Positions 1-11,618 of a DNA stretch of 64,000 nucleotides are shown here, in pieces. The stretch covers positions 2,480,001-2,544,000 of the forward strand of contig NC_057371.1 in NCBI RefSeq assembly GCF_016906535.1. The letters are read 5' to 3'. Source of the stretch: Rhizoctonia solani (Eukaryota; Basidiomycota; Agaricomycetes; Cantharellales; Ceratobasidiaceae). A program made the position numbers and the translations under genes. The first letter of the stretch is position 1. Every line of letters starts with the position of its first letter. Under the pieces are notes generated by a model. That model was given only the letters and a program-made list of their open reading frames with translations, searched no databases and had not been told where the DNA came from.

Positions 1-304
1 TGTTAAAATAGATCCTGAGATTTAGGCGACAACAAACCGCAAAGATAGCAGGAGAACAAGGGTGTCCAAACCGGGTGGCGGGTGGCAACAAAGCATGTCA
101 CATCTGTAATTGGTCCTGCTCAGCCTATAGTTCAGGGTAGGCGGCGCTTAATAGTTAGGCGCGCAGCTCTTCCGACTCTCAACTCCACATCCACGCAACC
201 ACAACAGGTAAACCGTCTCTTCAATTTCCCAAAATTTAATCATTTGTTTCTGTGGGGTTTGTACACACTTGTGAATAACGCCGATAGTATTCATCATTAT
301 CTTT

Positions 305-2557
305 ATGGCGTCATCTGTGTATTGGAAGTTCAAATCACAAAAGGACGAGTCGCGTGTGACGTTTGATGGACCAACGATCTCCGTCAGCGACCTCAAGCGC
401 GAGATTATCCTACAGAATAACCTTGTTTCTTCAGCATCAGATTTTGACTTATTGATTGTCGACCCGACCACTGAGCAAGGTAAGCCCAGTCTATCGTATT
501 TAATCTGGATTTTTACTGTTTTCTTTCAGAATTCAAGGATGACAACCAGCAGATCGCCCGCTCAACATCAGTGCTAGCCAAGCGACTCCCAGCAGCACGA
601 CCTGGCAAGGGAAAAGCAGCCCAATATGTTGTGGGAATTAACCCCGGCGATATTTCCCGCCCTGACTCGACCACTGCTGGTGCTAACCGCCCGACACCAA
701 AACCACAGGAACTTCCACAGATCGTTGTACCGGAGGGAACGTCCGCGGATGAAGCTGCAGGGATTGCTGCCATGTTCCAGGCCTCCCAAGAGGTTTGGGA
801 TGAGACACAAGAGAAGATGGCCCAGTGAGTTGCATATTCTCTCTATTATTTTTCAGATCATTCACCGAGATGCAGAGCCACACCAGTATACACCAACCGG
901 GGCGGCTTCCGGGGTGGTAAACCCTTCAATCAAGGAAATCGTGGTCAAGACGGTGCAAGGCAAGAGTCTAGGCCAGTTCCACCGGGATATATCTGTTACA
1001 GGTGTGCCAAGAAGGGTACGCCACCGCAGATAACACCTCGTATTTTTCTGAGATCTACTTTGTAGGTCATTGGATTCATGACTGTCCGACCAACGACGAC
1101 AGAGACTGGGACAACCGCCCAAGAGTCAAACGTACGACAGGCATTCCTCGAAGCTTCTTGAAGACCGTTGAGCAGACTACGGATGCCCCGCTTGGACAGG
1201 GTGTAATGGTTACGCCCGACGGAGGATTTGTTGTTGCTCAGCCAGACTCGTAAGCCTTTACTCTTCTCTGCCCTATCCTCTCTGACTCGACTATTGATAA
1301 GTGTGGCCTGGCAAAAACAACGTGCACGTCCCAAGGTTCTGACCTCTGCCGAAATCTATCAAAATCCTGCCCCTGCTGCCCATTCATCTTTGGCTTGTCC
1401 GATCTGCGACCGTTTAACAAAGAATGCTGTGCGCACACCATGTTGCAAACAAACGTTCTGCGAGGAATGTATTCAGACGCATCTGCTCGAACATGATTTC
1501 GTGTGTAAATGTGGAAAAAAGATTGCTAGTTTTGATCGTCTTGAAATGGATGACAAGAGGCGCGAGAAAGTAGGAGAGGTCGTTAGGAGTATGATTGAAG
1601 AGAGCCGAAAAGAGAGTGTAAGCTGATCGCTTTCCTTTGACGCAATCATGATGTTTATCAGTATATGTATATTTTCTAGGCAAAACAGGAAGCTGAAGAA
1701 TCCCAGCCAACCCCAGTTGCGACAACATCCTCTACACCTACTCCAGCCCCTGAAAAACCATCCACTCCTACAACAGCGAGCAACACTGGACCCGACCTCG
1801 CAGATCTCCAAGCCCAAATGGCCCAACTGTCGCAAATGCTTTCGAACCCCGGGTTACCGCAACAGGCTAAGCAGCAAGCACAACGACAAGCGGCCAAGAT
1901 TGGAGCAGAGATTCAAAAGTTGATGAATTCCGGGAACGGTGTGGCAGATGGGGAATGCAAATGATGGGCGGGAATATGGCAGGAATGGGCGGTGGTATGG
2001 GGATGAATGGCATGGGTGGAATGGGTATGAATGGCATGGGAATGGGAGGTCCAATGGGTGGAATGGGTATGAGTGGTATGGGTATGAACGGTATGGGTAT
2101 GCCTGGGAATATGAACATGGGAATGGGCATGGGTGGTATGGGTATGAACGGCATGAATGGCATGAACCCAGGGATGAACGGCATGAACATGGGTGGCATG
2201 GGTCCTGGGCCGGGAATGCGCGGTGGAATGGGTATGCCTAACATGGGTATGAATCATATGGGAATGGGAATGGGCGGTATGGGTGGTATGGGTATGAACC
2301 CCATGGGGATGGGGATGGGAGGTCCGATGGGTATGAATATGAACATGGGTATGATGCCCGGCCCAGGCCCGAACCCAATGATGAACCCACACCACGGCCA
2401 AAATTGGACAAACCCATACGCAAATCAGCAACCACTTGGGAACGAGAGCGCATACCAACGACTACCAGTCCATAATCGACGAAAGAAGCGTGATCGTCCG
2501 AGCGATTTTGTCGAAGTTGGGGGAGAACAGGCCAAAGTCCCGAGATATTGGGAATAA
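305..2557 (+). CDS. MPE1: Mpe1/RBBP6-type cleavage and polyadenylation factor (DWNN, zinc knuckle, RING)
   Basis: The product belongs to the Mpe1/RBBP6 family, a subunit of the nuclear mRNA cleavage and polyadenylation machinery. An N-terminal DWNN ubiquitin-like domain (first ~75 residues, starting MASSVYWKFKSQKD) is followed by a CCHC zinc knuckle (YICYRCAKKGHWIHDC, joined across the intron 1016-1065) and a RING/U-box-like finger with CPIC, TPCC, FCEEC and CKCGK. Introns that keep the frame are 481-530, 825-875, 1016-1065, 1250-1301 and about 1625-1679. The C-terminus is a long Met/Gly/Asn-rich tail ending in a basic segment. Between the Gln-rich helix and the tail the frame is off by one at GGGG 1950-1953. 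One extra G gives a continuous reading (NGVADGGMQMMGG), so I infer a base-calling deletion; a 44 nt intron at 1939-1982 would also restore the frame. Confidence 0.88.
1983..2350 (+). repeat. Met-Gly-Asn-rich low-complexity coding repeat
   Basis: Degenerate repeats of ATGGGTATG/GGCATGAACGG-type units encode MGMNGMGGMG-like peptide in the C-terminal tail of the Mpe1 homologue. The skewed composition also opens long His/Thr-rich and Pro/Ile-rich reading frames on the opposite strand, which are artefacts of the repeat. Confidence 0.85.
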
Positions 2558-2839
2558 TCTGCGTCTAGGATTGTCACAGGAATTTGTGTCTGAGTGTTGG
2601 GTGTATGACAAAACATGATCTTCTTCATTTGTTTGTGTACTTTTCTCTATTTATCATCTCTTACGCTCTATATGGATATCGATTTCGCTAGACAGGCCTT
2701 GCGTATTACGATGTACTATACACTAAAAATGATATCATATTATATTCTCTACTCAAGACGACAAGCATGGCGTATACATTTGAATACATTGGCGTCCCGG
2801 GTCTACGCCATGTGGTTCGATATCGAAGTTAACTTTGAG

Positions 2840-5800
2840 CTAGTACAGGCTTATCCTCTGACTTAGATGTTCTGTATTAGGTTGATTGAGGATCCCTCGA
2901 GACCGACGCAAGAGGCCTTCTTGGTAGTTTTCCATGGACTCAATAATCTGAGAGAAAGCTCAGCGCGTGCACAACCAAGGTATGCGTCTGGACGTCTCAC
3001 TCACATCTTGTTGCCGTCGAATCATACCATCCAACAATAATTCCAAATTCTTTTTGAAGTCGTCAATCCGTTCTTTTTCAAACCGGGCCATCTCGACCTT
3101 GATCAGCGAGAACACTGATCGAATTCAAATTTGGCGTCGGCGGCGCGTTTTTCTGCCTGAAGAGTACAACTGATGAGCAATCCCCAGGACGTAAAAGATA
3201 GGGTATCCATACCTCCGCGACCTCATGCATCGACATTCCTACACGGTCCTGGGGGATTCGACCCTGTCGACGAGCCTTTTCGTGTGCCGTGCGCACACGT
3301 TTAGCCTCGGCATTGGCGTTTTGCCATGCCGCATGGAGGCGGATACGGGATGCAAAAGCAAGCTATAGAATAGACATTTTAGGCGGGATGATGCGGTGGG
3401 CGTTACGCAGTCGCTTACTCGAATAGAACCTATCAGTCGAATATACTCATCCACTAGAGTGTATGTTAAGTTAAGCTCAAACGACCGGGAATGTGGGACC
3501 TACCTATTCCCATGAGCAAGATGATGTCATCTTGTGACTGTTCCTCCTCAAGCTTGCGCGCCTTTTTCTGGACATCCGCCAAGGTAGCAAGAGATTGTGA
3601 CAATTGTTTGCTTAAGTCCGAGTTTGAGAGGACCACAAGGGTCTCGGCAAACTCTCCCGTGGCAGCCGCAACCTCTGAGTCATGAATCAACGTAGAGCGA
3701 TTGGAAGAAATAGGCAAGGCTCACCAGCCTGATTCTTGGACACAGTATCCACTGATTTGGCTAGCCCTCGCAATTGAGACTCCAGCGCGTCAACGTAGGA
3801 TCGTTTGGTATCAAACCACTGAATTTAATTTCCCTTGAGGGCAAATGCACATTCAGAAAATAGATGTACGCACCTCGTCCGTTTCATAGAACTTGGGACC
3901 CGTGATGGAGGAGAGGAATCCCCCTGTCTTTTCCTGTGCAATCTCCGCCTTGCGGTGCTTGACCTGTTTAGGGCGGATTTGAGTTGATATCGCGTGATAG
4001 ACAATAAATTGCTTACATCCAGCGCGAACGAATCGCTCTCGATAAAGAACTTGAAATCATCATCGGTGGATAAGAGGGGGTGATTGGCAATCTTTTGGAT
4101 ACAGTTATTAAGCGCCAGTCGCCTTTGTTCAACGAAAGCCCCCTGGAATCGCCCAAAGCCTTGCTTTTCAGGGACGGGCGGAACAAAAACTCCTGGTTTG
4201 TTAAACGACAAGGTTTCAAACAACCACAAGAAATCTGAGTATCTTCGCAATACCGACATATGGGGTTTGCGATGATGTGGCGAGTTGGTCTAGGATAAAA
4301 CCATTTGTTTTCATATTGAAAGGTTATCTTGACAGTAACACACCTTAGTAGTAACCGTGTATACAATATATGGGTTTATAGGATCGCCCACTTTTTGAGG
4401 ATCTCCTACAGTAATATGGAACGTGAATGGTCCATTTGATTCGCCAGATCGAGGTGTAGATTGCTTAGGGATCCAAAAGAGTCAAGAATACGTTAGATGA
4501 GCTACCAACTACTCACTTGGGGTGTCCCGGTGCTACTTCGGTCAGGATCGCCAGAACTTTCTCTCCTGCTATGTTCCGATTCGTTGGACTCGGAGGGCTT
4601 TCTGGAATGGCCAGAGGCAGAGCCTTCCTCTTTGCTACCCTGTTCTGGATGGGAACTCTGTCCTTTGAAGTGTGCCTCATTCTCTCCTCCCCATCCAGTT
4701 TGAGACGAATCTCCGCCCCATCCATCTGCCGAGTCTACTGCACCCCACCCGGCGGAGCGAGCTGTGGGCGGTAAACCAGCATCACGTATCTCAGTCGTTG
4801 ATGAATTACTGCCCCATCCTGGATTTGGTACTTCTCCGCCAAGAGCAAGCCCACTAAAAGATTGCGTTAGATTCCGAGAGCTGGCAGCGGGTGTATCAAG
4901 CGGGGATACGATTCGTGCGTAGGCACCTGGACCAGGTGATGCTTGCGGGAGGTTAAGGAAAGTGCTGCCTTCAGGGTATAGAGATGAAGCAAGGCTATCA
5001 GAAGCTGAATGGGATGTAGGGGCTGGAACTACGGTTTCTCTAGAATCTACGGCACTAGGTGGCGCATTTGCTTCGGGGACACTAGAACCTAACGAGGGAA
5101 CTGATGACGTTGGCGGTACCTTTCTTGGGGATTCCGCCCTGGCCGGGGATTCGGGCGAAACCGAAGATATCTTTGGGGTGGAGGCACCATCCTCTGGCAC
5201 AGGAGGAGTTGCAGAGGCCGACCGTGGCAAAGATACTTGTTCCGCTGGCACTGAATTACGCTTTGGCTGCCTTGTTCCTGGATCTTCTATTGCAAGTAGG
5301 TCCCCCGATTTAGCGGGCGTAGTTTCGCTTGCTTCTGATACAACCTGTTGTTTGGGTGCAGGCACAGGGCCACGGACAGTTGAAGCCGAACGAGCTTTCG
5401 AGACGAGAGCTTCGAGGGGATCGGCCTTAGTAGAAGAAAATAGGGATCCAGAACGGGACTCCGAAGGTGCAGCTCCAGAAGTATTAGTCAACGAGCTCCG
5501 TTTTGGTTTATGGCGATTAATAAAACCACCCCCAAATGTAGAATCGTCGGGTTCGTCGAACAGACCAGCTTTCGATGGGGAAATCGGGACAGTAATAGGT
5601 GGTTTGGGAGCAGGAATTGACGAAACCGGAGAAGCGTTGGTATCTAAAGGTGGTGGTGCGGATTCTGGGAGGGTTGGCGTTGCTACTCGGTAATCAGATA
5701 CTAAGGTGTCGTTGGTCGAGTAAAGTCAATATGATCCTGTTGTGGAGCAGAATACAACGTGGCGATTGGGGAATCCCGAGGAGGTGACGGAGGAGAGCTG

Positions 5801-6053
5801 AATTCTGGCTCTCTGTTAGACTGATTTCCACTTTCCACGCTGGCGTTTCATAGGCATGGTTTTGCGAGAAACTCGTACTGGGCGATTGCGCCTCCGGATC
5901 TCCATGGCTTGCCCATGGGTCATTTTCATTTGACCTTCCTATATCGGCAAACGGGTCCTCGAACGGATTCCCTAGATTAGGAGGAGCTGTCGTGCGACTG
6001 GACAGTAGATCGTCGAAGTCGCCCCCAAATCCATCTCCAAATCCACCGGACAT
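2840..6053 (-). CDS. VPS5: Vps5-type sorting nexin (PX-BAR retromer subunit)
   Basis: This is a sorting nexin of the Vps5/SNX1 type. The PX domain binds PI3P on endosomes and the BAR domain dimerises and tubulates the membrane for retromer recycling. The start at 6053 opens with a Gly/Asp/Phe-rich peptide (MSGGFGDGFGGDFDD). A disordered Ser/Pro/Glu-rich region of several hundred residues follows (exon 4502-5690). The PX core at 4020-4260 contains RRYSDFLWLFETL, the Pro-rich PPVPEKQGFGRF segment and RRLALNNCIQKIANHPLL. Helical coiled-coil exons between 3950 and 2990 (for example KKARKLEEEQSQDD and MARFEKERIDDFKKNLE) form the BAR domain. The last intron (donor after RRQQD) leads to a final exon starting IIESMENYQEGLLRRS and ending at TAG 2840-2842. 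Roughly eight short introns interrupt the gene. Family assignment is firm; the exact internal splice sites are approximate. Confidence 0.87.
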
Positions 6054-6390
6054 TTTAGTTTAATTCTGAGAGAACGCTTAGAATTAGTCGCTTCGTTCCT
6101 ATAAGTTCCACTCTTATGTAGATGAATTATACGGACCCACTACGATTAGTCTAGTATGCGTGCTGGTAACTAATCACGACACTCGAGTGGTGCGTATCCT
6201 TTTTCCAATTATCGAATGATCACTACGTATTAAGTTGTTAGGCCAAAACTAGCTAACTTCCGTCGAACAATGGATAGAAAACACGTTTGACATACCTTGG
6301 GCACCGTGGTGGTGGTGAGCGAACCTAGCTGCTTAGCGCCTTGATTACCTAACCGGACTCATCGTTGCTTTGATCCGGTAGTGAACCACC

Positions 6391-6718
6391 ATGTCACGTA
6401 CTTACCTGATCTCCAAGTAGCTCGCCACTTCTCCTTCTGCAATTTATTCTTACACAAACCACAAGGTATCTAGATCCTATTCTTGGTATCGCTACCGGAA
6501 TTTTGGCCTATCAGCTCCATGAGTCTAACCCCCGCACGGCTCCTCCAGTTGGTGAGGACTTGAGAAGCTTAATGCGTTGGAAACAGAACATCGCTCGTCA
6601 CGAGGAGCAGGTCGAGATGGAGCAATGGAACGAAATCGTGAGGCAATTGAATCTCAACGATGATGCCCAGAGCGGGACTGTACTTCAGGCAGAATCCGGC
6701 CCTACACGTGCCAGCTGA
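6391..6718 (+). CDS. NCE101: NCE101-family small membrane protein
   Basis: This small gene is visible only after splicing. Exon 1 (6391-6416) encodes MSRTYLISK, a 49 nt intron follows (6417-6465, GTAGCT...CACAAG), and exon 2 continues YLDPILGIATGILAYQLHE through a conserved-looking SNPRTAPP motif and RWK to a polar tail, about 92 residues in all. The SDP(I/L)LG...G...AYYLHE-NPRTA-P pattern matches NCE101 (non-classical export protein 1), a short single-span membrane protein first named in yeast for export of leaderless proteins; its mechanism is poorly known. The exon 2 frame has no ATG and a stop just upstream at 6407-6409, so the spliced 26-base first exon is the only start that fits. The gene is divergent from VPS5, with about 340 bp between the starts. 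Confidence 0.75.
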
Positions 6719-9700
6719 GTATCTTGTAAGTAATATTTATGCATCACTCACGGCACAGTCTTACCAACCTTATTACTAGTCAAAATTGAGCTCCCAGTAG
6801 CTTGTAATAAGTCATTTTAGTCAAAAGTACTTATATATTCAACATGTGAAAAAATCCGCCATGGCTAAATACGAGTTGTGCTATGTCATTCCATTGGGGG
6901 ATTACATTGAACACGCATTCTTAGTCGCAATAGATGAACGTTTTCAGTAAGCCAACCAACTACTTTAACTCTATTTTGATATGGCCGAAGCGTAGGCCCT
7001 ACAGCCCGGAGCACATACGTCTTTCACGATAACAACACGTTATACTCTCGTTTTCTTAAATTTGGCCGCCTTTTTGGGTGTTAAATGCACGCTTAAATGT
7101 GGGATATCCCCCGTAATGGATTGACACACAATAATTTCCCGATATGACACACTCATAGCTAATGATCCCACCGCCGTGCTAATGCTCCGGTATGGAGCAA
7201 GCTTCAGTCGCAACACCTGTAATATAAGTCGCCTTCTCACGCGTTGTGGCTGGTACTGTTGAGCTCCCCCTGATCCATTCTTCGGGAATCCTTGGGTCTA
7301 GAATACCCAGAAAGGATCAACAATATTATAATTGATCTGATCCATGCGGTGATAGAGGAATTGGCGATATGAGTGATTAACTAGCCATTCCACAATCTTT
7401 TTTGTTCCATAGAGTACCAAGCGTTTTGGCAACTGTTGCCACCCAATATCCAATGAGTCTATATGAGGCTAGACCCAGATTTCTCGTCCTTTTAACATCC
7501 CATGGGACAGCTTGGGTTTAATTGTACTTTCACCGATTCCAACGAATTAAAGAAGCGATAGGCCATGCCATGTAATCGCTCTGCCGTAACTTCAATGAGG
7601 AAATATTGAATTATCACACCCGCTCCGCATGATTCACGGGCTGGTCGATTTCCAGGAGGGGTAATCACAGACATGCAGCCTGCATCGGGCTTTCCTGTCT
7701 CATTTACACGTACTTATAATGCATACAGTCAAATATATTTCAGGCGACCAGTAGAGTTGGTAATCGATCTCCCTAATTATACATCTACTACTCATGGGTC
7801 GGGTTGGATTCATGCCTCTCAAACATCGTGGTACTAGATCATATTATGCTCACGCCACAATGTTGAATAAGAAAATCAATTGTTCGATTGCTTATATCCT
7901 CGGTTCGGTACGGAGAAACGTGTCCAGGGTCCTGAATGACATGTACAACTGGTTTGCGCCGCTAATTCGAATATATATGGAAGTTGCCTAGTTATAAAGT
8001 CCGAATTTTGTACTACTAACATCACCGCTCGCCAGATAAATCTGATAATCCTCCGGCGGTAGTGATGAGTATAAAGTCTAATAGTGGGACCCTCATAAGT
8101 GAAAACAAAAAACTGTAATCTTCAGGAAGATCTATCCTACTATATGATACCTTTCATCTCACTTTACTAGGACTGTAACCCAGGCCCTTTGCTGGAAGAA
8201 CGCGGGCCAATAAGGCCTCGGAACACAGTCCTTGCGGCAGCTTGCGGTGCTATTCTTTATTTAGCCAACTACCGTAGCTCGACTCGTGGCGTCACACGGC
8301 CCCTACTACCCCATGCCGCAAACCTGTCGTACCAATCTCGAAGTATCCGTCATAGGACCCACTGGCCACAAGCGTGATGACTTTTCATTCTGTTTGCCTT
8401 TCGCCCAGACCTGGTCAGCGAGGCCAATTCCATAGCACGCTGCTGATCGGCAACAGTCCGGAATGGGCGTTGGAGTCCTCACCCCCTTCTAGAGGTCTCC
8501 CTAAACTATGCGTATGATACTCTTTATATAACCCGGAGATCTCCAACCCGGATTTCATTCGGCTGTTTCCTGTTCTCCTTTATTCCACGGATTCTTGACC
8601 GCTCAACATCAGCGAGCTCCAATGGCTCCTGGATTTTGGTGGTGTAGTTTTTTATAGTTTAATAACAGTTTCAATGTCTGTTGTTGATTAACGCCACTTG
8701 ATCTATATTAGAGTAAAAGTGCCCGTCTTTTCGTACCAAGAGTCTGATACCTTGGACGAAAGACAATGTTCATGGCTACAGCGCGGAACTAAGTGATAGG
8801 GGGTTGTCCAGATAAGGCAAATTAGCAGAACAACAGCTTTAATCCGAAATCTCTGGGGTCAACCGTATATCGCTCACGAAAAAAGACGAATTGTAGAGAC
8901 AGAGAGATTTCAAGAGGTTGGCATGATCGAACGTACGGCAAACCGATACCCATTTACCTATTCCACGCCTCCTTGTATCTATGCCCGATTATATACCGCC
9001 ATCATTCAATTTATCTACTCAAACCGAACGTGGAGTCCGTCCTGCTACCCATGTGTTTTCAACCCAAAATTGACTCGTTGCAGGCAAGCTGTTGGACTTG
9101 CCTGCATGGCCCCGTGGTGAACGGGGTTGCTTGCTTAAGCTTGTGTCCCACACTGGCTTGGAAATATCGAAGGTGGGCTCATCACTATCATAAAACACGT
9201 GAGAGGCAGAATTCATGCGTATGCTCCCCCAGAAAGCCTGTCGTATTTCAGAGAATCTACTTACACCATTCAACCTTTGATACCCTCGTGGCCGGAGGCC
9301 CATCGCACGTGGGCATGCCAATCTGGACAGTGTAGCTCAACGACTCGTAGGGGCCAAGCGTTTTCAACGTTATCAACGTCACTCTATAATTTGGCGGAGG
9401 CTGCAGATTCTAGTTTAGTCCAACTGAATAAGAATCGACCATGCCATTGTCTCCTGTCAATGTATGTTCGTTCCCTATCGCCCTCGAACCCTGTCTCCAG
9501 AGGCGCTATATCACATAAACGGAGTCGGTGTGTCTTTACCCGGGGTTTCATTTCACAGTATGGGGATGCTGGAGTAGCGCACACAAGTTTAGTTCACCGG
9601 ATATATCTTCAAAGGTCATATATTGAAGCCAAAGCAGAACGAAGAAATAAACAAGAATAATATATATAAGGAAATGCTACATTTTTGCAACTCCGGCTTA

Positions 9701-10822
9701 GGCTCCAGTTGAATGGCACTCTACATTGGGAATTGGAGATAAAGTACGAGGTTGGTTATGATCTGGGGGAAAACTAGGGTTTGGCTTGCTTTGCAACTTT
9801 GGTCTGGGTGGAGATACATCCGTTTAAGGGTTGTTATATCCGACTAGCTTAATGTGTTTGTATCGCTGACCCCCGAGGCTTATTTCGGTACCTTTTACTA
9901 ATCCCGATGTTGTATGAGCCGTCCGTCGGAAACTTGCGCAGTTGCGGTTCATCCTCAGAAGCGTACCGAGATTCTTCCAAGCTTTACGTCTAAATTGACA
10001 TCCCCAATTTTGTTGTGCTTATTGACTAATTACAGTATTGAGTACGCCTAAGTTGGTAGTATTACACAAGGGGCCATAATAGCATCCGAATATTATTGAA
10101 TGGATCGATCAGAATCAGATGCGTTCCGATCCAAACAAAGATCATTATCCTCGAAGGGATACTGGAAGACTTAGCTATCAATAGTCAAAACAGGCAGTAC
10201 CGATGGACGGGATTTTCTTCCTTTCTGATTCCTGTAAATCGGAATCTTGAGTGGATAATTCCTCTGCCTTAGGTAAACTGGATTCATTGCAATGAATCCT
10301 TTCATACAAAGGTGACCAAAAATTTGTTAAGTTACAGTTAGAGACATTGAGTTTGTACATAAACCATGCAGAAGTGCCGACTCTGACCCCGGATGCTAAA
10401 AAGCTTAATCGTCTTGCTTCCAGAGCCATCGGGGCTGGGTCCACGTTCCGAGATTCAATCCAAACACGTTGAATCTATCAATCACCCCGGGCTATGGAGA
10501 TCGAACCATGCCACGCATGATGGAGCTCATCGATAACTGAATGCAACTTATTCATTTCTGTGCATCAGTCTTTTTTCGGCGCCATTTTATTTGTTTCTGA
10601 ATTGCTGTCTTTGAAAGTTAAGGGGACCAAGTCAGTCGAGTGTGGTCCACGATGCGCATCAGTGTAGTACCCTAGACATCATCGGCTCGTTTTTGCATAG
10701 CTCTGTGTAGCCTCCTTTTGGTTCGAATTTGCTAATACAGCACAGACTATTGTTGTTTGCGACTATATATTGGCCATTGAAGGGCTCAGGTAGTTAATTA
10801 CCCCCTAAGATCGTACTGTACT
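6719..10822. other. 4.1 kb without a recognisable gene
   Basis: Only short uninformative reading frames occur here (for example 8923-9660 on both strands). I see no domain, no plausible exon chain, no tRNA and no clear repeat. The sequence is AT-rich in places (7320-8000). Confidence 0.6.
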
Positions 10823-11094
10823 ATGAGCACTAAGACAGGAAGAGTGAAAATGTTTAATCAAGGTGAGTCTTATGGCCGGGTTCTCTTTTGTCTTGCTCTA
10901 GTCATAATCTCCCATATATGCATAGTCAAAGGACACGGTTTCATTATCCCAGATGAGGGTGGACAAGACGTTTTTGTTCATTACACCAAAGTAGAGGGAA
11001 AGAGAAGAGACGCCTGAGCGAGGGAGACTTGGTATCCTATGAAGCTACGGAGACTTCCAAGGGGCCCGCTGCGATGTCAGTGACACTGCGATAG
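10823..11094 (+). CDS. Cold-shock-domain nucleic-acid-binding protein
   Basis: Exon 1 (10823-10862) and exon 2 (from 10932, after a 69 nt intron) join to read GRVKMFNQGHGFIIPDEGGQ and then DVFVHYTKVEG. This is a cold-shock domain with the RNP1-like KMFN...GHGFI and RNP2-like DVFVHY motifs that bind single-stranded RNA or DNA. The frame as given stops at 11015-11017, but a neighbouring frame continues KRRLSEGDLVSYEATETSKG and ends at TAG 11092-11094, completing the usual ~70-residue fold. One extra A in AAA 10999-11001 joins the two parts, so I read this as an intact gene with a one-base deletion in the assembly rather than a pseudogene. Single-CSD proteins are common in bacteria and patchy in fungi. 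Confidence 0.7.
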
Positions 11095-11618
11095 GTACCG
11101 GTAGTTGGTGCGTCCGCTATTAAGACCGTTAATATACAGGAAATTTATATTCCTTGCTTAGAAGCAGTCAAACAGAGAGAGCTGCATACCCTAGTATTAT
11201 TTGCTTGATCGGAAGTTGGTTCTTGAGTATATTCTTGTACTTGATTTGTATTTCTGCAAGCAGTCGCGCTGTTGCACTTTGAGGAACTGAATCATATTTT
11301 ATAAAGCGATGTTTAATTTCATCAGATATAAAGCATACGCATATACTGCGTACCAGCTAATACTAGCCTGGCTGCCCGTAGACCATCGTGTGGTTCTCAA
11401 GCCATGTCAGATTATCAGAGGTTCCAGAGTATCACGTGATTCCCGATACACGGAACGACAGCCACGACTCCATTATCACGTACAATCACGCAGTTAGCAA
11501 GGAAAAGAACTTCACCTCACAAAAACCAGAAAGAACCCAAGTCCATATTAAAACATATTTATCTAATCGGTACTCATATACCCGTTCCCAGAGTGCTTGT
11601 TTGACTGTGAGGCTGGTT
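11095..11618. other. Intergenic, upstream of FIG4
   Basis: An open frame extends upstream of the FIG4 start, from 11388, but its composition is not protein-like, so I treat it as 5' leader. Nothing else was recognised. Confidence 0.5.

Noticed and set aside
1939..1982. A 44 nt intron joining the Mpe1 body to its Met-rich tail
   Set aside because: It keeps frame, but the donor GTGTGG is poor. A missing G at 1950-1953 gives a smoother protein and fits the deletion pattern seen in other genes.
1867..2458. Long His/Thr-rich and Pro/Ile-rich frames on the minus strand
   Set aside because: They are antisense translations of the Met/Gly repeat in the Mpe1 homologue; composition is purely repeat-driven.
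8923..9660. Overlapping open frames on both strands
   Set aside because: Composition and lack of motifs indicate chance frames.
10720..10740. GGTTCGAATTTGC as a tRNA T-arm
   Set aside because: No matching acceptor or anticodon stems around it.
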